A stretch of 52,683 nucleotides of DNA from JANJTY01 sp038257155. GTDB lineage: Bacteria > Pseudomonadota > Gammaproteobacteria > Xanthomonadales > Xanthomonadaceae. Position numbers and translations under genes: made by a program. This document shows, piece after piece, positions 8,644-15,910 of this stretch. The stretch is taken from positions 1 through 52,683 of the forward strand of contig JBBSJP010000031.1 in NCBI GenBank assembly GCA_038257155.1, read 5' to 3'. Numbering within the stretch: the first letter of the stretch is position 1; each line of letters begins with the position of its first letter. The notes beneath the pieces are model-generated. The model saw nothing but the letters and a program-made list of their open reading frames with translations, ran no database searches and was not told where the DNA came from.

Positions 8644-8699
8644 GCGCCCTCCATTTGGTTCGCTTGGTTCTCATCCTACCTGTATGTCGGGACTTCGGA

Positions 8700-8713
8700 T
8701 TGACGAACGTCAA
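8700..8713. promoter_or_regulatory. FNR/CRP-superfamily-like palindrome in the divergent promoter
   Basis: TTGACGAACGTCAA is a perfect 6-bp inverted repeat around two bases. It matches the FNR/ANR layout TTGAT-N4-ATCAA except for C and G at the two inner positions. It sits in the 112-base gap between the decaheme cytochrome start (8643) and the flavocytochrome start (8756), its centre about 63 and 49 bases from the two start codons. Control of both arms by an FNR-type regulator under low oxygen is inferred. Confidence 0.45.
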
Positions 8714-8755
8714 CCAGCAAGTCGCTCGCGCGAGGCATACTTGTCGAACCCGTTC

Positions 8756-10090
8756 ATGGAGGAGCAGCGCATCGACACTCGCAGATCGGGACTGGCCTGG
8801 CTAGCGGTCTACCTGGCGCTGGTCCTTGTACCGCTGGCGGTGCTGCTGGTAGGCGAACGCCCGCGTGGCAGCGGGTTCCTGTGGGACTTCGCCCTGATCC
8901 TTGGCTATGCGGGCCTGGCCATGATGGGTGTGCAATTCGCACTCACGGCGCGCTTCAAACGCGCCACCGCGCCATTCGGCATCGATCTGATTTATTACTT
9001 TCATCGCTTTCTGGCGACGACGGCGTTTGTCCTGCTGCTGCTGCACGTGGCGTTGTTGAGCTGGAAGTATCCCGATGCGGTGGGCGACATCGACCCGCGC
9101 AGTGCACCCAACTACATGACGTTGGGCTGGATCGCGATCCTGGCCTTCGCAGCCATCATGTTTACTTCCCTGATGCGCAAGCCGCTGCGCATCGAATACG
9201 ACCGCTGGCGCCGACTGCATGTGCTGCTCGCGCTGCTGGGCGTGATCTGCGCCGTGCTGCACGTGCAAGGCTCGGGCGCCTATCTGGAAGCACCATGGAA
9301 GCGCGCCCTGTGGAGCGGTCTGGCACTTTCCTGGCTGCTGCTTGCAGTCTGGGTGCGCTTGATTCGCCCGGCGCTGCTGCTGCGCCATCCGTGGCGGGTG
9401 GAAGCCGTGCGACAGGAGCGCGGGCGCAGTTGGACATTGAGCCTCAAGCCCGAGCACGGTCAGATCTTCGACTACCATCCGGGACAGTTTGCCTGGCTCA
9501 CCCTGCGCGCCTCGCCATTTGCATTGCGTGAGCATCCATTTTCGTTTTCTTCCAGCCCGACGCGCCCGGGCAGCATCGAGTTCACGATCAAGGAACTGGG
9601 CGACTTCACCAGCAGCATCGGCCAGATCAAGCCGGGCGAGCGCGCCTATGTGGATGGACCCTACGGGTCATTCTGTGTCGATCGCCATCCACAGGCCGAA
9701 GGCTTCGTGTTCATCGCCGGCGGCGTGGGCATCGCGCCCTTGATGAGCATGCTGCGAGCGCTCGCCGATCGCGCCGAAAAGCGGCCTCTCTGGCTGTTTT
9801 ACGGTAACCGCGACTGGCAGCGCGTGGCGTTCCGCGAGGAGATCGAGCAACTCGCGGCTCAGCTCAGCTTGCGAGTCGTACACGTACTTGGCGAACCACC
9901 GCCCGACTGGCAGGGTGAATCGGGCTATGTCGATGCCGGCGTGCTGCGCCGCCACCTGCCCGCCCGCCATGGGACACTGCACTTTCTGGTCTGCGGCCCG
10001 GATCCCATGATCCGGCTCGCCGAGCGCAGCCTCGCCGAACTCGGCGTGCCCTTGAAGCAGCTGCACTCGGAAATTTTTGACATCGCCTGA
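8756..10090 (+). CDS. Membrane flavocytochrome: ferric-reductase-like haem domain fused to FAD/NAD(P)H oxidoreductase
   Basis: A 444-residue membrane protein. The N-terminal half has about six hydrophobic segments with histidines placed for two b haems (YYFHRFLATT, LLHVALLSW, RRLHVLLALLG, CAVLHVQG). The C-terminal half is ferredoxin-reductase-like: an FAD motif REHPFSFSSSP, a nucleotide motif GGVGIAPLMSML and CGPDPM near the end. It would move electrons between cytoplasmic NAD(P)H and the membrane or periplasm. The ATG at 8756 starts just before the first membrane helix. A monoheme cytochrome c follows by 20 bases, and the MtrAB-like pair is divergent, so this is a candidate inner-membrane electron input for that conduit. 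Ferric reductase or oxidase activity is the alternative. Confidence 0.85.
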   Translation: MEEQRIDTRRSGLAWLAVYLALVLVPLAVLLVGERPRGSGFLWDFALILGYAGLAMMGVQFALTARFKRATAPFGIDLIYYFHRFLATTAFVLLLLHVALLSWKYPDAVGDIDPRSAPNYMTLGWIAILAFAAIMFTSLMRKPLRIEYDRWRRLHVLLALLGVICAVLHVQGSGAYLEAPWKRALWSGLALSWLLLAVWVRLIRPALLLRHPWRVEAVRQERGRSWTLSLKPEHGQIFDYHPGQFAWLTLRASPFALREHPFSFSSSPTRPGSIEFTIKELGDFTSSIGQIKPGERAYVDGPYGSFCVDRHPQAEGFVFIAGGVGIAPLMSMLRALADRAEKRPLWLFYGNRDWQRVAFREEIEQLAAQLSLRVVHVLGEPPPDWQGESGYVDAGVLRRHLPARHGTLHFLVCGPDPMIRLAERSLAELGVPLKQLHSEIFDIA

Positions 10091-10110
10091 TCTGCAAAAG
10101 GAGTATCGAC

Positions 10111-10518
10111 ATGCGCGAACGTTGGGCACGAGCACTGGCCATGGCCACCGGACTGATGGTGCTGCTGCTTTCCGCCGCCTTTGCCGCGGTGATGAACGCG
10201 CCAGGCGCGGATCCCGCGGCAGCACCCGCTGCAATCGCAAGCGAACCCGATCCACAACAGATCGCCAAGGGTCAGGCGATTTACGTCGAAAGCGGCTGCG
10301 CCCGCTGTCACTCGGTGGCAGGCAAGGGCAGCCCGCGCAGCCCGCTGGATGGCGTTGGCGGGCGCCTGGGTCGCGAGGAACTGCGGCAGTGGGCGACCGG
10401 CGCCGAGACAGTGCAGGACGAACTGTCACCGCGTGCGATCACCGCCAAGCAGCGCTATGCGCAACTCGGCGAAGAGCCAATGGCAGCCCTGCTCGACTAT
10501 CTGGGCTCGCTCAAGTAG
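10111..10518 (+). CDS. Small periplasmic monoheme cytochrome c
   Basis: A 135-residue class I-type cytochrome with an N-terminal signal or anchor (residues 7-30, ALAMATGLMVLLLSAAFAAV), an Ala/Pro linker and one haem site, CARCHSVAGKGSPRSP. An AAAAGGAG ribosome site precedes the ATG. It is 20 bases after the flavocytochrome gene and probably carries electrons between it and the decaheme cytochrome. The usual distal Met-Pro ligand motif is not obvious; the only C-terminal methionine is in EEPMAALLDYLGSL, so the sixth haem ligand is uncertain. Confidence 0.86.
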   Translation: MRERWARALAMATGLMVLLLSAAFAAVMNAPGADPAAAPAAIASEPDPQQIAKGQAIYVESGCARCHSVAGKGSPRSPLDGVGGRLGREELRQWATGAETVQDELSPRAITAKQRYAQLGEEPMAALLDYLGSLK

Positions 10519-10553
10519 CGCCGCCCCAGCTTGCTGCAGGCCGGTGACGGCCA

Positions 10554-11486
10554 TCAACCAACAGCGTTCGACACCCCATGCGGCACATGTCCGGAAGGCA
10601 CGTGCATGCGCGCCGATTCGATGTTGGCGTGCGAATCATCGAAAAAGATGTCCGCGCCAAAGGCTTGCAGGAAGGGGCCCTTGGCACGCCCGCCAAGGAA
10701 CAGGGCTTCATCGAGACGCACGCCCCACTGCCGCAGGGTGAGAATGACGCGCTTGTGCGCCGGTGCCGAGCGCGCGGTAACCAGGGCGGTGCGGATCGGT
10801 GAGGCATCCGGCGGGAAGGCGCTCTGGATGCGATGCAAGGCGGCCAGGAAACCTCGGAAAGGCCCGCCGGTGAGCGGCTCGCTGGCGCGCGCGCGTTCGT
10901 TGGCGGCGAAGGCTTCGATGCCCTGCTCCTGGCTGATGCGCTCGGATTCGTCGCCGAACAGTACGGCGTCGCCGTCGAAAGCAATGCGCAACTGGTCGCT
11001 TTCGCGCTCTGGCGCCTTGGCTGGCAGGATGGTTGCCGCGGCAACGCCGTGTTCCAGCGCGTAGCGCACCGAATCAGGGTTGGCGGACAGGAACAGATCA
11101 GCCCCGAAGGCGCGGATGTAGCGCGTGGTCGGCGCACCGCTGGTGAATGCAGCGCGCACGATCTCCAGTCCGTAGCGCTCGATTGAATTGAAGATGCGCA
11201 GGCCGGTATCGGAGGAGTTGCGCGACAGCAGGATCACCTCGACCCGCGGCAGAGCCGGATTACCCAGTTCGTTCAGCGCCAGCAGCTTCTTGACCAGAGG
11301 GAAAGCGATGCCGGGTTCGAGCGGGTCGTCCTCATTGCTGCGCTGATAGCTGGCGTAGGCTTCCAGTCCGTCCTGCTCGAACAGGTTGTGACTGTTCTCC
11401 AGATCGAACAGGGCGCGTGACGAGATCGCCACGACCATGCGGTCGGGATCGTGGGTCGAGCTGGCGGCAGTCGGCTGTGGATGCAT
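10554..11486 (-). CDS. Cytosolic 5'-nucleotidase (PF06189 type)
   Basis: A 310-residue soluble protein of the bacterial 5'-nucleotidase family, which dephosphorylates nucleoside monophosphates. Supporting motifs are MVVAISSRALFDLENSHNLFE at the start of the domain, GIAFPLVKKLLALN, VEVILLSRNSSDTGLRIFNS, and the later IAFDGDAVLF and DIFFDDSH, an acidic HAD-like arrangement. It lies 38 bases downstream of nadK on the same strand, so NAD(P) and nucleotide turnover may be co-expressed. No signal peptide is present. It ends convergently with the cytochrome c gene. Confidence 0.85.
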   Translation of the reverse strand: MHPQPTAASSTHDPDRMVVAISSRALFDLENSHNLFEQDGLEAYASYQRSNEDDPLEPGIAFPLVKKLLALNELGNPALPRVEVILLSRNSSDTGLRIFNSIERYGLEIVRAAFTSGAPTTRYIRAFGADLFLSANPDSVRYALEHGVAAATILPAKAPERESDQLRIAFDGDAVLFGDESERISQEQGIEAFAANERARASEPLTGGPFRGFLAALHRIQSAFPPDASPIRTALVTARSAPAHKRVILTLRQWGVRLDEALFLGGRAKGPFLQAFGADIFFDDSHANIESARMHVPSGHVPHGVSNAVG

Positions 11487-11524
11487 ACCCGCATTCTGCG
11501 CCAGCCGCGTCGCTTGAGGCGAGA

Positions 11525-12295
11525 CTACTGGGCGAACTGCTCAGCCATGATGCGCTCGGCCAGGCTGTGCTCGGGATCGAACAGCAAGGTTGCCATGGCG
11601 GTCTGCGATTGGCGGATGATCACTTCCACCACGTCGCGTACTTCATAGGCATCGGCGGTGGCGCTGACCGGCCGCTTGAAATGGTCGAGCACATCGAAGC
11701 GCACTTCGGCATCGCTGCGCAGGATGGCGCCGCGCCAGCGCCGCGGACGGAACGCTGCAAGCGGCGTCAGTGCCAGCACATCGGAATCCAGCGGCAGGAT
11801 TGGCCCGTGCGCAGACAGGTTGTAGGCGCTGCTGCCGGCCGGCGTACTGACCAGTGCACCATCGCAGACCAGTTCATCAATCCGCACGTGGCCGTTGACG
11901 CTGATGCGGATCTTGGCGGCCTGCTTGGTCTGGCGCAGCAGGGAGACCTCATTGAAGGCCAGCGCCTGCACCGGCGTGCCGGACTCGGGCACGGCCTGCA
12001 TTTCCAGCGGGCGCAATTCGGCCGGCTGCGCATCGGCCAGGCGCTGCAGCAGATCTTCGGCGCGGTATTGGTTCATGAGGAAGCCGACCGTACCCAGCTT
12101 CATGCCGAACACCGGACGGTTCGCCGAACGATACCGGTGCAAGCTGCGCAGCATGAAGCCGTCGCCGCCCAGCGCGACGATCAGGTCGGCTTCGTCAGGT
12201 GCATGCTGGCCGTGTTCGGCAATCAGGCTCTGCATCGCCTGCTGGGCTTCCGGCAGGCTGCTGGCGACAAAGGCTATGCGATGCGACTGGCTCAT
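11525..12295 (-). CDS. nadK: NAD kinase
   Basis: A 256-residue ATP-NAD kinase that makes NADP+. The diagnostic GGDG motif is present in LIVALGGDGFMLRSLHRY (residues about 37-54), followed by FGMKLGTVGFLMNQY and the substrate region LVCDGALVSTPAGSSAYNLSAHGP. The length fits the compact NAD kinases of Lysobacterales and alphaproteobacteria. It is the first gene of a two-gene unit with the 5'-nucleotidase. The region upstream (12296-12942) is gene-free and repeat-rich. Confidence 0.93.
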   Translation of the reverse strand: MSQSHRIAFVASSLPEAQQAMQSLIAEHGQHAPDEADLIVALGGDGFMLRSLHRYRSANRPVFGMKLGTVGFLMNQYRAEDLLQRLADAQPAELRPLEMQAVPESGTPVQALAFNEVSLLRQTKQAAKIRISVNGHVRIDELVCDGALVSTPAGSSAYNLSAHGPILPLDSDVLALTPLAAFRPRRWRGAILRSDAEVRFDVLDHFKRPVSATADAYEVRDVVEVIIRQSQTAMATLLFDPEHSLAERIMAEQFAQ

Positions 12296-12429
12296 GGGCT
12301 ACGCGGGCGGAATCGCGGGCGGAGCCCCACAGTGCCGGGCGGCGCGGGTGCGGTCAATGCCGATGGGGCCGAGGTGGGCAAGTTCCGCTCCGGCATCCCG
12401 GTTTCGGCCCGGTATTGGCCAAGCGGCGT

Positions 12430-12457
12430 GTCGGCACAGGGGTGCCGACCAACGTTG
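12430..12457. repeat. REP-like hairpin unit, copy 1
   Basis: GTCGGCAC-AGGG-GTGCCGAC forms a perfect 8-bp stem, followed by CAACGTTG. It is the first of three related units in this interval and shares the CCGAC(C)TAC edge with the repeat at 17474-17530. Confidence 0.65.
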
Positions 12458-12477
12458 CCGCGTGGCTCGTATGCCCT

Positions 12478-12505
12478 GTCGGCACCGGGGTGCCGACCTA
12501 CGTTG
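12478..12505. repeat. REP-like hairpin unit, copy 2
   Basis: GTCGGCAC-CGGG-GTGCCGAC, a perfect 8-bp stem with a CTACGTTG edge. It is separated from copy 1 by GCCGCGTGGCTCGTATGCCCT, and nearly the same spacer, lacking one T, recurs at 12771-12790 directly before copy 3. Confidence 0.65.
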
Positions 12506-12533
12506 CTGGATGATGACAAAGCCAGAGCAATTA

Positions 12534-12715
12534 ACGCGGAGGTCGCGGAGAAGATCCGAGAAAAAGCGAAAGAAGTCAGGGCTGAATGCGCTCGATCAGC
12601 TCCGCCTTGGCCGTCCGAAAGTGTCATCCGAATGTCGCAGCGGAATGCCAGTTTGCGCGAAGAACCACTCTCGGCTCTTCTCCGCGACCTCCGCGTCCCT
12701 CCGCGACCTCCGCGT
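12534..12715. repeat. Inverted-repeat element (MITE-like) with 20-bp identical arms
   Basis: The 20 bases at 12534-12553, beginning ACGCGGAGGTCGCGG, recur exactly as the reverse complement at 12677-12696. Similarity continues inward for about eight more bases with few mismatches. The right side repeats its outer part a second time (CTCCGCGACCTCCGCGTT, 12699-12716). The roughly 120-base interior is non-coding. There is no transposase and no clear target-site duplication. Confidence 0.55.
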
Positions 12716-12790
12716 TGAAAGCTTTTGCCACCTTTGGACAACCAAGCCGGAGCTATTGCCGGCCTACTTCGCCGCGTGGCTCGTAGCCCT

Positions 12791-12817
12791 GTCGGCGCAG
12801 GGATGCCGACCTACGTG
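12791..12817. repeat. REP-like hairpin unit, copy 3 (degenerate)
   Basis: GTCGGC-GCAGGGAT-GCCGAC keeps a 6-bp stem and the CTACGTGA edge. It is preceded at 12771-12790 by GCCGCGTGGCTCGTAGCCCT, which shows it belongs to the same roughly 48-base repeat as copy 2. Confidence 0.6.
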
Positions 12818-12828
12818 AGCGCATCGAT

Positions 12829-12852
12829 TGTAGGGCGGCATCCCATGCCGCC
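12829..12852. repeat. REP-like hairpin with TGTAGG head
   Basis: TGTAG is followed by a perfect stem GGCGGCAT-CCC-ATGCCGCC (12834-12852). The head-plus-hairpin design resembles the inverted pair at 32506-32602. Confidence 0.5.
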
Positions 12853-12942
12853 GTCGTGCTTACAGCGGCCTCTCCGGCGAGCGGGACGGGATAGTGCGGC
12901 GCACGTCTCCTGTCGTTTGACGTGATCGACTGATCGAACCGG

Positions 12943-14103
12943 TCACGCGGTCGGCGCTGCCGCCGCGCTCGGTTGCCGGTGCTTCTTCACCAGCCAAACG
13001 ACCAGCCCCACCACGATCACCAGCAGAGAAATCGCCAGCAGCGGCCGGTACACGATCCAGGCCACGGCGATGACGATCAAGGCCGTCATCGCGGCCAGGA
13101 TGAAACTGACAAATCCGATGCCCTTGCCAACGATGGTGCCAAACATCGGGATCACGTCCATCAGTACCGACATCGGCTTGAACACCAGGCCCAGGCCGAT
13201 CCACATCAGCATGAAGCCGGCACCGCGGATTATCCAGGTGAGCATGGTGTTTGCCGCCTGGGCAGCTTCAAACATCTGCGCCGCCGGCACGACGCCCTCG
13301 TCGACCAGCAGCAGTTCGTCACCAGCGCGCGTGGGATAGGCATCCAGACGTTCGCCGCTTTGCCGAGCGATGACGCTGATGGTCTGTTCGGGCACCATGC
13401 GAAAGCGAACCCGGATGTCACCTACGCTGGGGCTGCCAGGATTGCGCGAGCGGTACAACCAGCCAGCCTGCTCGGCGAAACCGGCCTGCACGTCGGCAGG
13501 AAGCGAACCCACCGAAACCGCAAGGTCCTGCCACCCACCCACCTGGCCGAGCACGGCCGAATCAACACGGTAGTCTCCAATGCGGCCGGCATCGGCGCTC
13601 AGGCGCTGCGACTGGTATGGCATGGAATCGGGGTTGCGGTGGCCGTCGGGCTGCGCGAAGTCGGAAGAGTCGACCAGGCCGTCTTCCCAGTCGGTGGCAT
13701 AGGTGTAGGTGGTGACACGTTCGACCCCGCCGCCCAGCTTCTTCTCTTCCTTGGTCTCGGAGGATTCCTTCCACTGGAACATCTCCGCCGTGCGCTCCAG
13801 ACGCAGTGCACGCTGCTCGACACCGAACTCGGCGTCGCGCAGTGTCCCCTCCACCTGTACCGCGCCACTCAGATGTACCAGGCCGCCGTCGAGGCTCGTA
13901 TTGCGCGGCGCAGCGGTGGTTTCCACCACGGCTCCGGCGCCTTCCTTGAGGCTGTTGTACGTGGTTACAGCACGGCCTTCATTCCAGAACAGCAATGGAA
14001 TCGCCGCCACGAACATCAGCAGGCCAACCAGGATGCCCTTGATGGCGCCGCCCAGGCGACTGAACCAGCCCTCACGGCTGACCACACGGAATTGATCCGA
14101 CAC
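12943..14103 (-). CDS. TMEM43 family membrane protein
   Basis: A 386-residue protein of the TMEM43 (LUMA) family. It has one N-terminal membrane segment (GILVGLLMFVAAIPLLFWNEGRAV), a large extracytoplasmic domain beginning TYNSLKEGAGAVVE and containing VHLSGAVQVEG, and a cluster of three or four C-terminal membrane segments from about residue 285 onward. I prefer the GTG at 14103 to the in-frame ATGs at 14148 and 14145 because AGGGG lies seven bases before it and the upstream residues look unlike the family. Bacterial members have no assigned function; the human relative is an inner nuclear membrane protein. The neighbouring gene on the same strand encodes a secreted lipase. Confidence 0.85.
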   Translation of the reverse strand: MSDQFRVVSREGWFSRLGGAIKGILVGLLMFVAAIPLLFWNEGRAVTTYNSLKEGAGAVVETTAAPRNTSLDGGLVHLSGAVQVEGTLRDAEFGVEQRALRLERTAEMFQWKESSETKEEKKLGGGVERVTTYTYATDWEDGLVDSSDFAQPDGHRNPDSMPYQSQRLSADAGRIGDYRVDSAVLGQVGGWQDLAVSVGSLPADVQAGFAEQAGWLYRSRNPGSPSVGDIRVRFRMVPEQTISVIARQSGERLDAYPTRAGDELLLVDEGVVPAAQMFEAAQAANTMLTWIIRGAGFMLMWIGLGLVFKPMSVLMDVIPMFGTIVGKGIGFVSFILAAMTALIVIAVAWIVYRPLLAISLLVIVVGLVVWLVKKHRQPSAAAAPTA

Positions 14104-14110
14104 GGAATTT

Positions 14111-14115
14111 CCCCT
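14111..14115 (-). promoter_or_regulatory. Ribosome-binding site deciding the GTG start of the TMEM43-like gene
   Basis: AGGGG on the minus strand, with a 7-base spacer to the GTG at 14103. No comparable purine tract precedes the in-frame ATGs at 14148 and 14145. Confidence 0.55.
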
Positions 14116-14221
14116 CGTTTGACGGCTCGCAGCCGCGTAGTGCATCAAGCGAACCCGAACGGGTCCGACTCCCCGAGGCAGATGGTAACCGCGCCGCCGC
14201 CCTGGCGGGCGGCTCGGACAT

Positions 14222-14914
14222 TTACTGGATCAGATTGGCCTGCCGCACCGGGGTGCCGGTAAGCAGTCCGAAATGACCCGTGGCATAGGTGTAGCTGGCG
14301 TTCTCGCTCCAGATCGAGGACGAATGGATACCGCCCACCGTGCAAACACCGGTGGCGCATACCACCTGATCGGTCCAGGACTTGATCGAATAGACCCGAT
14401 CACCGAAGCGCTTGCCGGACAGGTAGTTGAGCAAGGGGCTGTTGACCGAGAGTCCCCAGTAGCCGCAGGTGCTGCTGAATACGTTCCAGGGATAGCTGCC
14501 GCAGGTCCACAGGCCGCGGAATGCACCGGCAATACCGACGAAGGCATCAACCTGCGGGCGCAGGCCGTGATAGGCAATCTGGCGCGCCGCCAACGTGGCG
14601 CCCATCGAATGCCCGATGACATCGATACGTCCGGTGCAGGACGCGGCGAGCGCATCGACCATCGCGTTCAGGACCGGAGTTTCCTCGCTGCCGTTGTGGT
14701 CATTGCAGGCCGCGCAGACCTTGCTGCCCCAACTGGGCCGGAAAATCTCACCCGCGGCATAACCACGCGCGCGCAGCTCGACATAAGTGTTGTCGAAATC
14801 GCCGGGTTTGCCGGTATTGCCATGCACCAGCACCACCGCATCCCGGCAGGCCGCATTGGCCTGGGCACAAATGAACATCGCAGCCAGCAGGCCGCCACAA
14901 ACCAATCGAAGCAT
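14222..14914 (-). CDS. Secreted triacylglycerol lipase (lipase class 2-like alpha/beta hydrolase)
   Basis: A 230-residue exported hydrolase with a signal peptide (residues 1-21, cleavage at ANA-A). The oxyanion-side motif VLVHGNTG (28-35) and nucleophile elbow GHSMG with Ser103 are clear. Asp182 (SWTDQVV) and His214 (ATGHFGLL) complete a plausible triad. Eight cysteines in the mature part suggest disulfides and an extracytoplasmic life. The closest family I recognise is lipase class 2 (PF01674). Substrate is not deducible. It stands alone, with about 100 bases on either side. Confidence 0.85.
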   Translation of the reverse strand: MLRLVCGGLLAAMFICAQANAACRDAVVLVHGNTGKPGDFDNTYVELRARGYAAGEIFRPSWGSKVCAACNDHNGSEETPVLNAMVDALAASCTGRIDVIGHSMGATLAARQIAYHGLRPQVDAFVGIAGAFRGLWTCGSYPWNVFSSTCGYWGLSVNSPLLNYLSGKRFGDRVYSIKSWTDQVVCATGVCTVGGIHSSSIWSENASYTYATGHFGLLTGTPVRQANLIQ

Positions 14915-15010
14915 GATCGCGTCCCTCCACGCATGGTGTTCCCCTGCTGCGGGAAACTACGCGGAAGGACCCAGTAATCAAGCTGTACGAAAGGACAGGT
15001 ACCTGCTGAG

Positions 15011-15910
15011 TCAGTCCTGGCTGACCTTCACCAGCAACTGCTTGGCCAGGGCGCCATGCACCGAGGCCACGCCGCGTGCCAGGTGCAGGGTCGCGAACAG
15101 CAGCAGCACGCCAGCGACCAGGGCGAGTGGCGCCAGCACCAGCGGCATGTCGACGTTCGAGTCACTGAACGAAGCCAGCAGACCGAACGGATCAACCAGC
15201 CGCACGAGGCCGCCGAACGCCAGGCCAGTGCCCAGTGAAATACCGGTCACGGCGACGGTGAAATACACGATGCCCAAGGGCAGCATCAGCACGAGATACA
15301 ACAGGGTCGACCAGGTCCGCGGATCGGTGAACATGTTGCCGATCCGGGTCAGCAGCGGCAGCTCGACATCCTGATAAAGCGGCCGGCGCGGCATGCGCTC
15401 ACCCAGCATCACTTCCACCAGACGACCTTCGACCAGGGACAGCACCCGCACCGAAGCAAAGAACAGCACGATCAGCGGGATACCGATGATCAGGATTGAC
15501 AATCCCAGCGACAGGCTGAGACCGGTCACTGTCCAGGTGAAATAGAAGATGCCCGTGGCGAGACTGAACAACATGTAGAAAAGTCCGGCGTACGCGCGCG
15601 GATCCGCCGCCACACCGAAGAATGCCTTAAGCATGTTGGTTTGACGCGCCGGGCGCGGCGAGCGCAGTGCGCGCGATACCGTGACTTCGGTGGTGCGATA
15701 GATGTCAGCCACCTCGTCCGGCGCACCATAGCTGGAGGCGATCTCGGCCAGCACCTCGGCTTCCGGGCGATCCGGCTGCTCTGCCAGGGCCGCGCGCAGA
15801 TACTCCTCGGCGTCGTACAGCGCGTCCTGCAGCATGGCTGGGTCGGCGTCACGCAGCGCCGCGCGCAGTTGCCGCAGGTATTCCGAAATGGTGGTCGGCA
15901 ATGTGCTCAT
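15011..15910 (-). CDS. HAAS/Sensor-domain multi-pass membrane protein paired with PadR
   Basis: A 299-residue protein with a soluble N-terminal HAAS-like helical part (residues 1-75, ISEYLRQLRAALRDADPAM, then ALYDAEEYLRAALAE and IASSYGAPDEVADIYR). Two tandem membrane modules follow. Each has paired hydrophobic helices with the same internal pattern (FYFTWTVTGLSLSLGL and VYFTVAVTGISLGTGL), so the membrane part arose by duplication. Such proteins are typically encoded with a PadR repressor, as here, where the genes overlap by four bases. A role in envelope or membrane stress sensing is likely, but the signal is unknown. Confidence 0.8.
   Translation of the reverse strand: MSTLPTTISEYLRQLRAALRDADPAMLQDALYDAEEYLRAALAEQPDRPEAEVLAEIASSYGAPDEVADIYRTTEVTVSRALRSPRPARQTNMLKAFFGVAADPRAYAGLFYMLFSLATGIFYFTWTVTGLSLSLGLSILIIGIPLIVLFFASVRVLSLVEGRLVEVMLGERMPRRPLYQDVELPLLTRIGNMFTDPRTWSTLLYLVLMLPLGIVYFTVAVTGISLGTGLAFGGLVRLVDPFGLLASFSDSNVDMPLVLAPLALVAGVLLLFATLHLARGVASVHGALAKQLLVKVSQD

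Larger units (their letters stand above)
12296..12942. other. Gene-free interval rich in palindromic repeats
   Basis: These 647 bases between nadK and the TMEM43-like gene contain no convincing gene. They hold three copies of a GTCGGCAC-loop-GTGCCGAC hairpin unit, a pair of inverted GC-rich repeats (12534-12553 and 12677-12696), and a GGCGGCAT/ATGCCGCC hairpin (12834-12852), each listed separately. The nadK promoter must also lie at its left end but I cannot fix a -35/-10 pair. Confidence 0.7.

Noticed and set aside
12430..12817. CRISPR array
   Set aside because: Only three hairpin units with irregular spacing (48 and 313 bases) and related rather than unique spacers, and no cas genes nearby.
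12296..12942. Possible small genes in the repeat-rich gap
   Set aside because: The open frames here only translate repeats, lack ribosome sites and change between the strands without any conserved feature.
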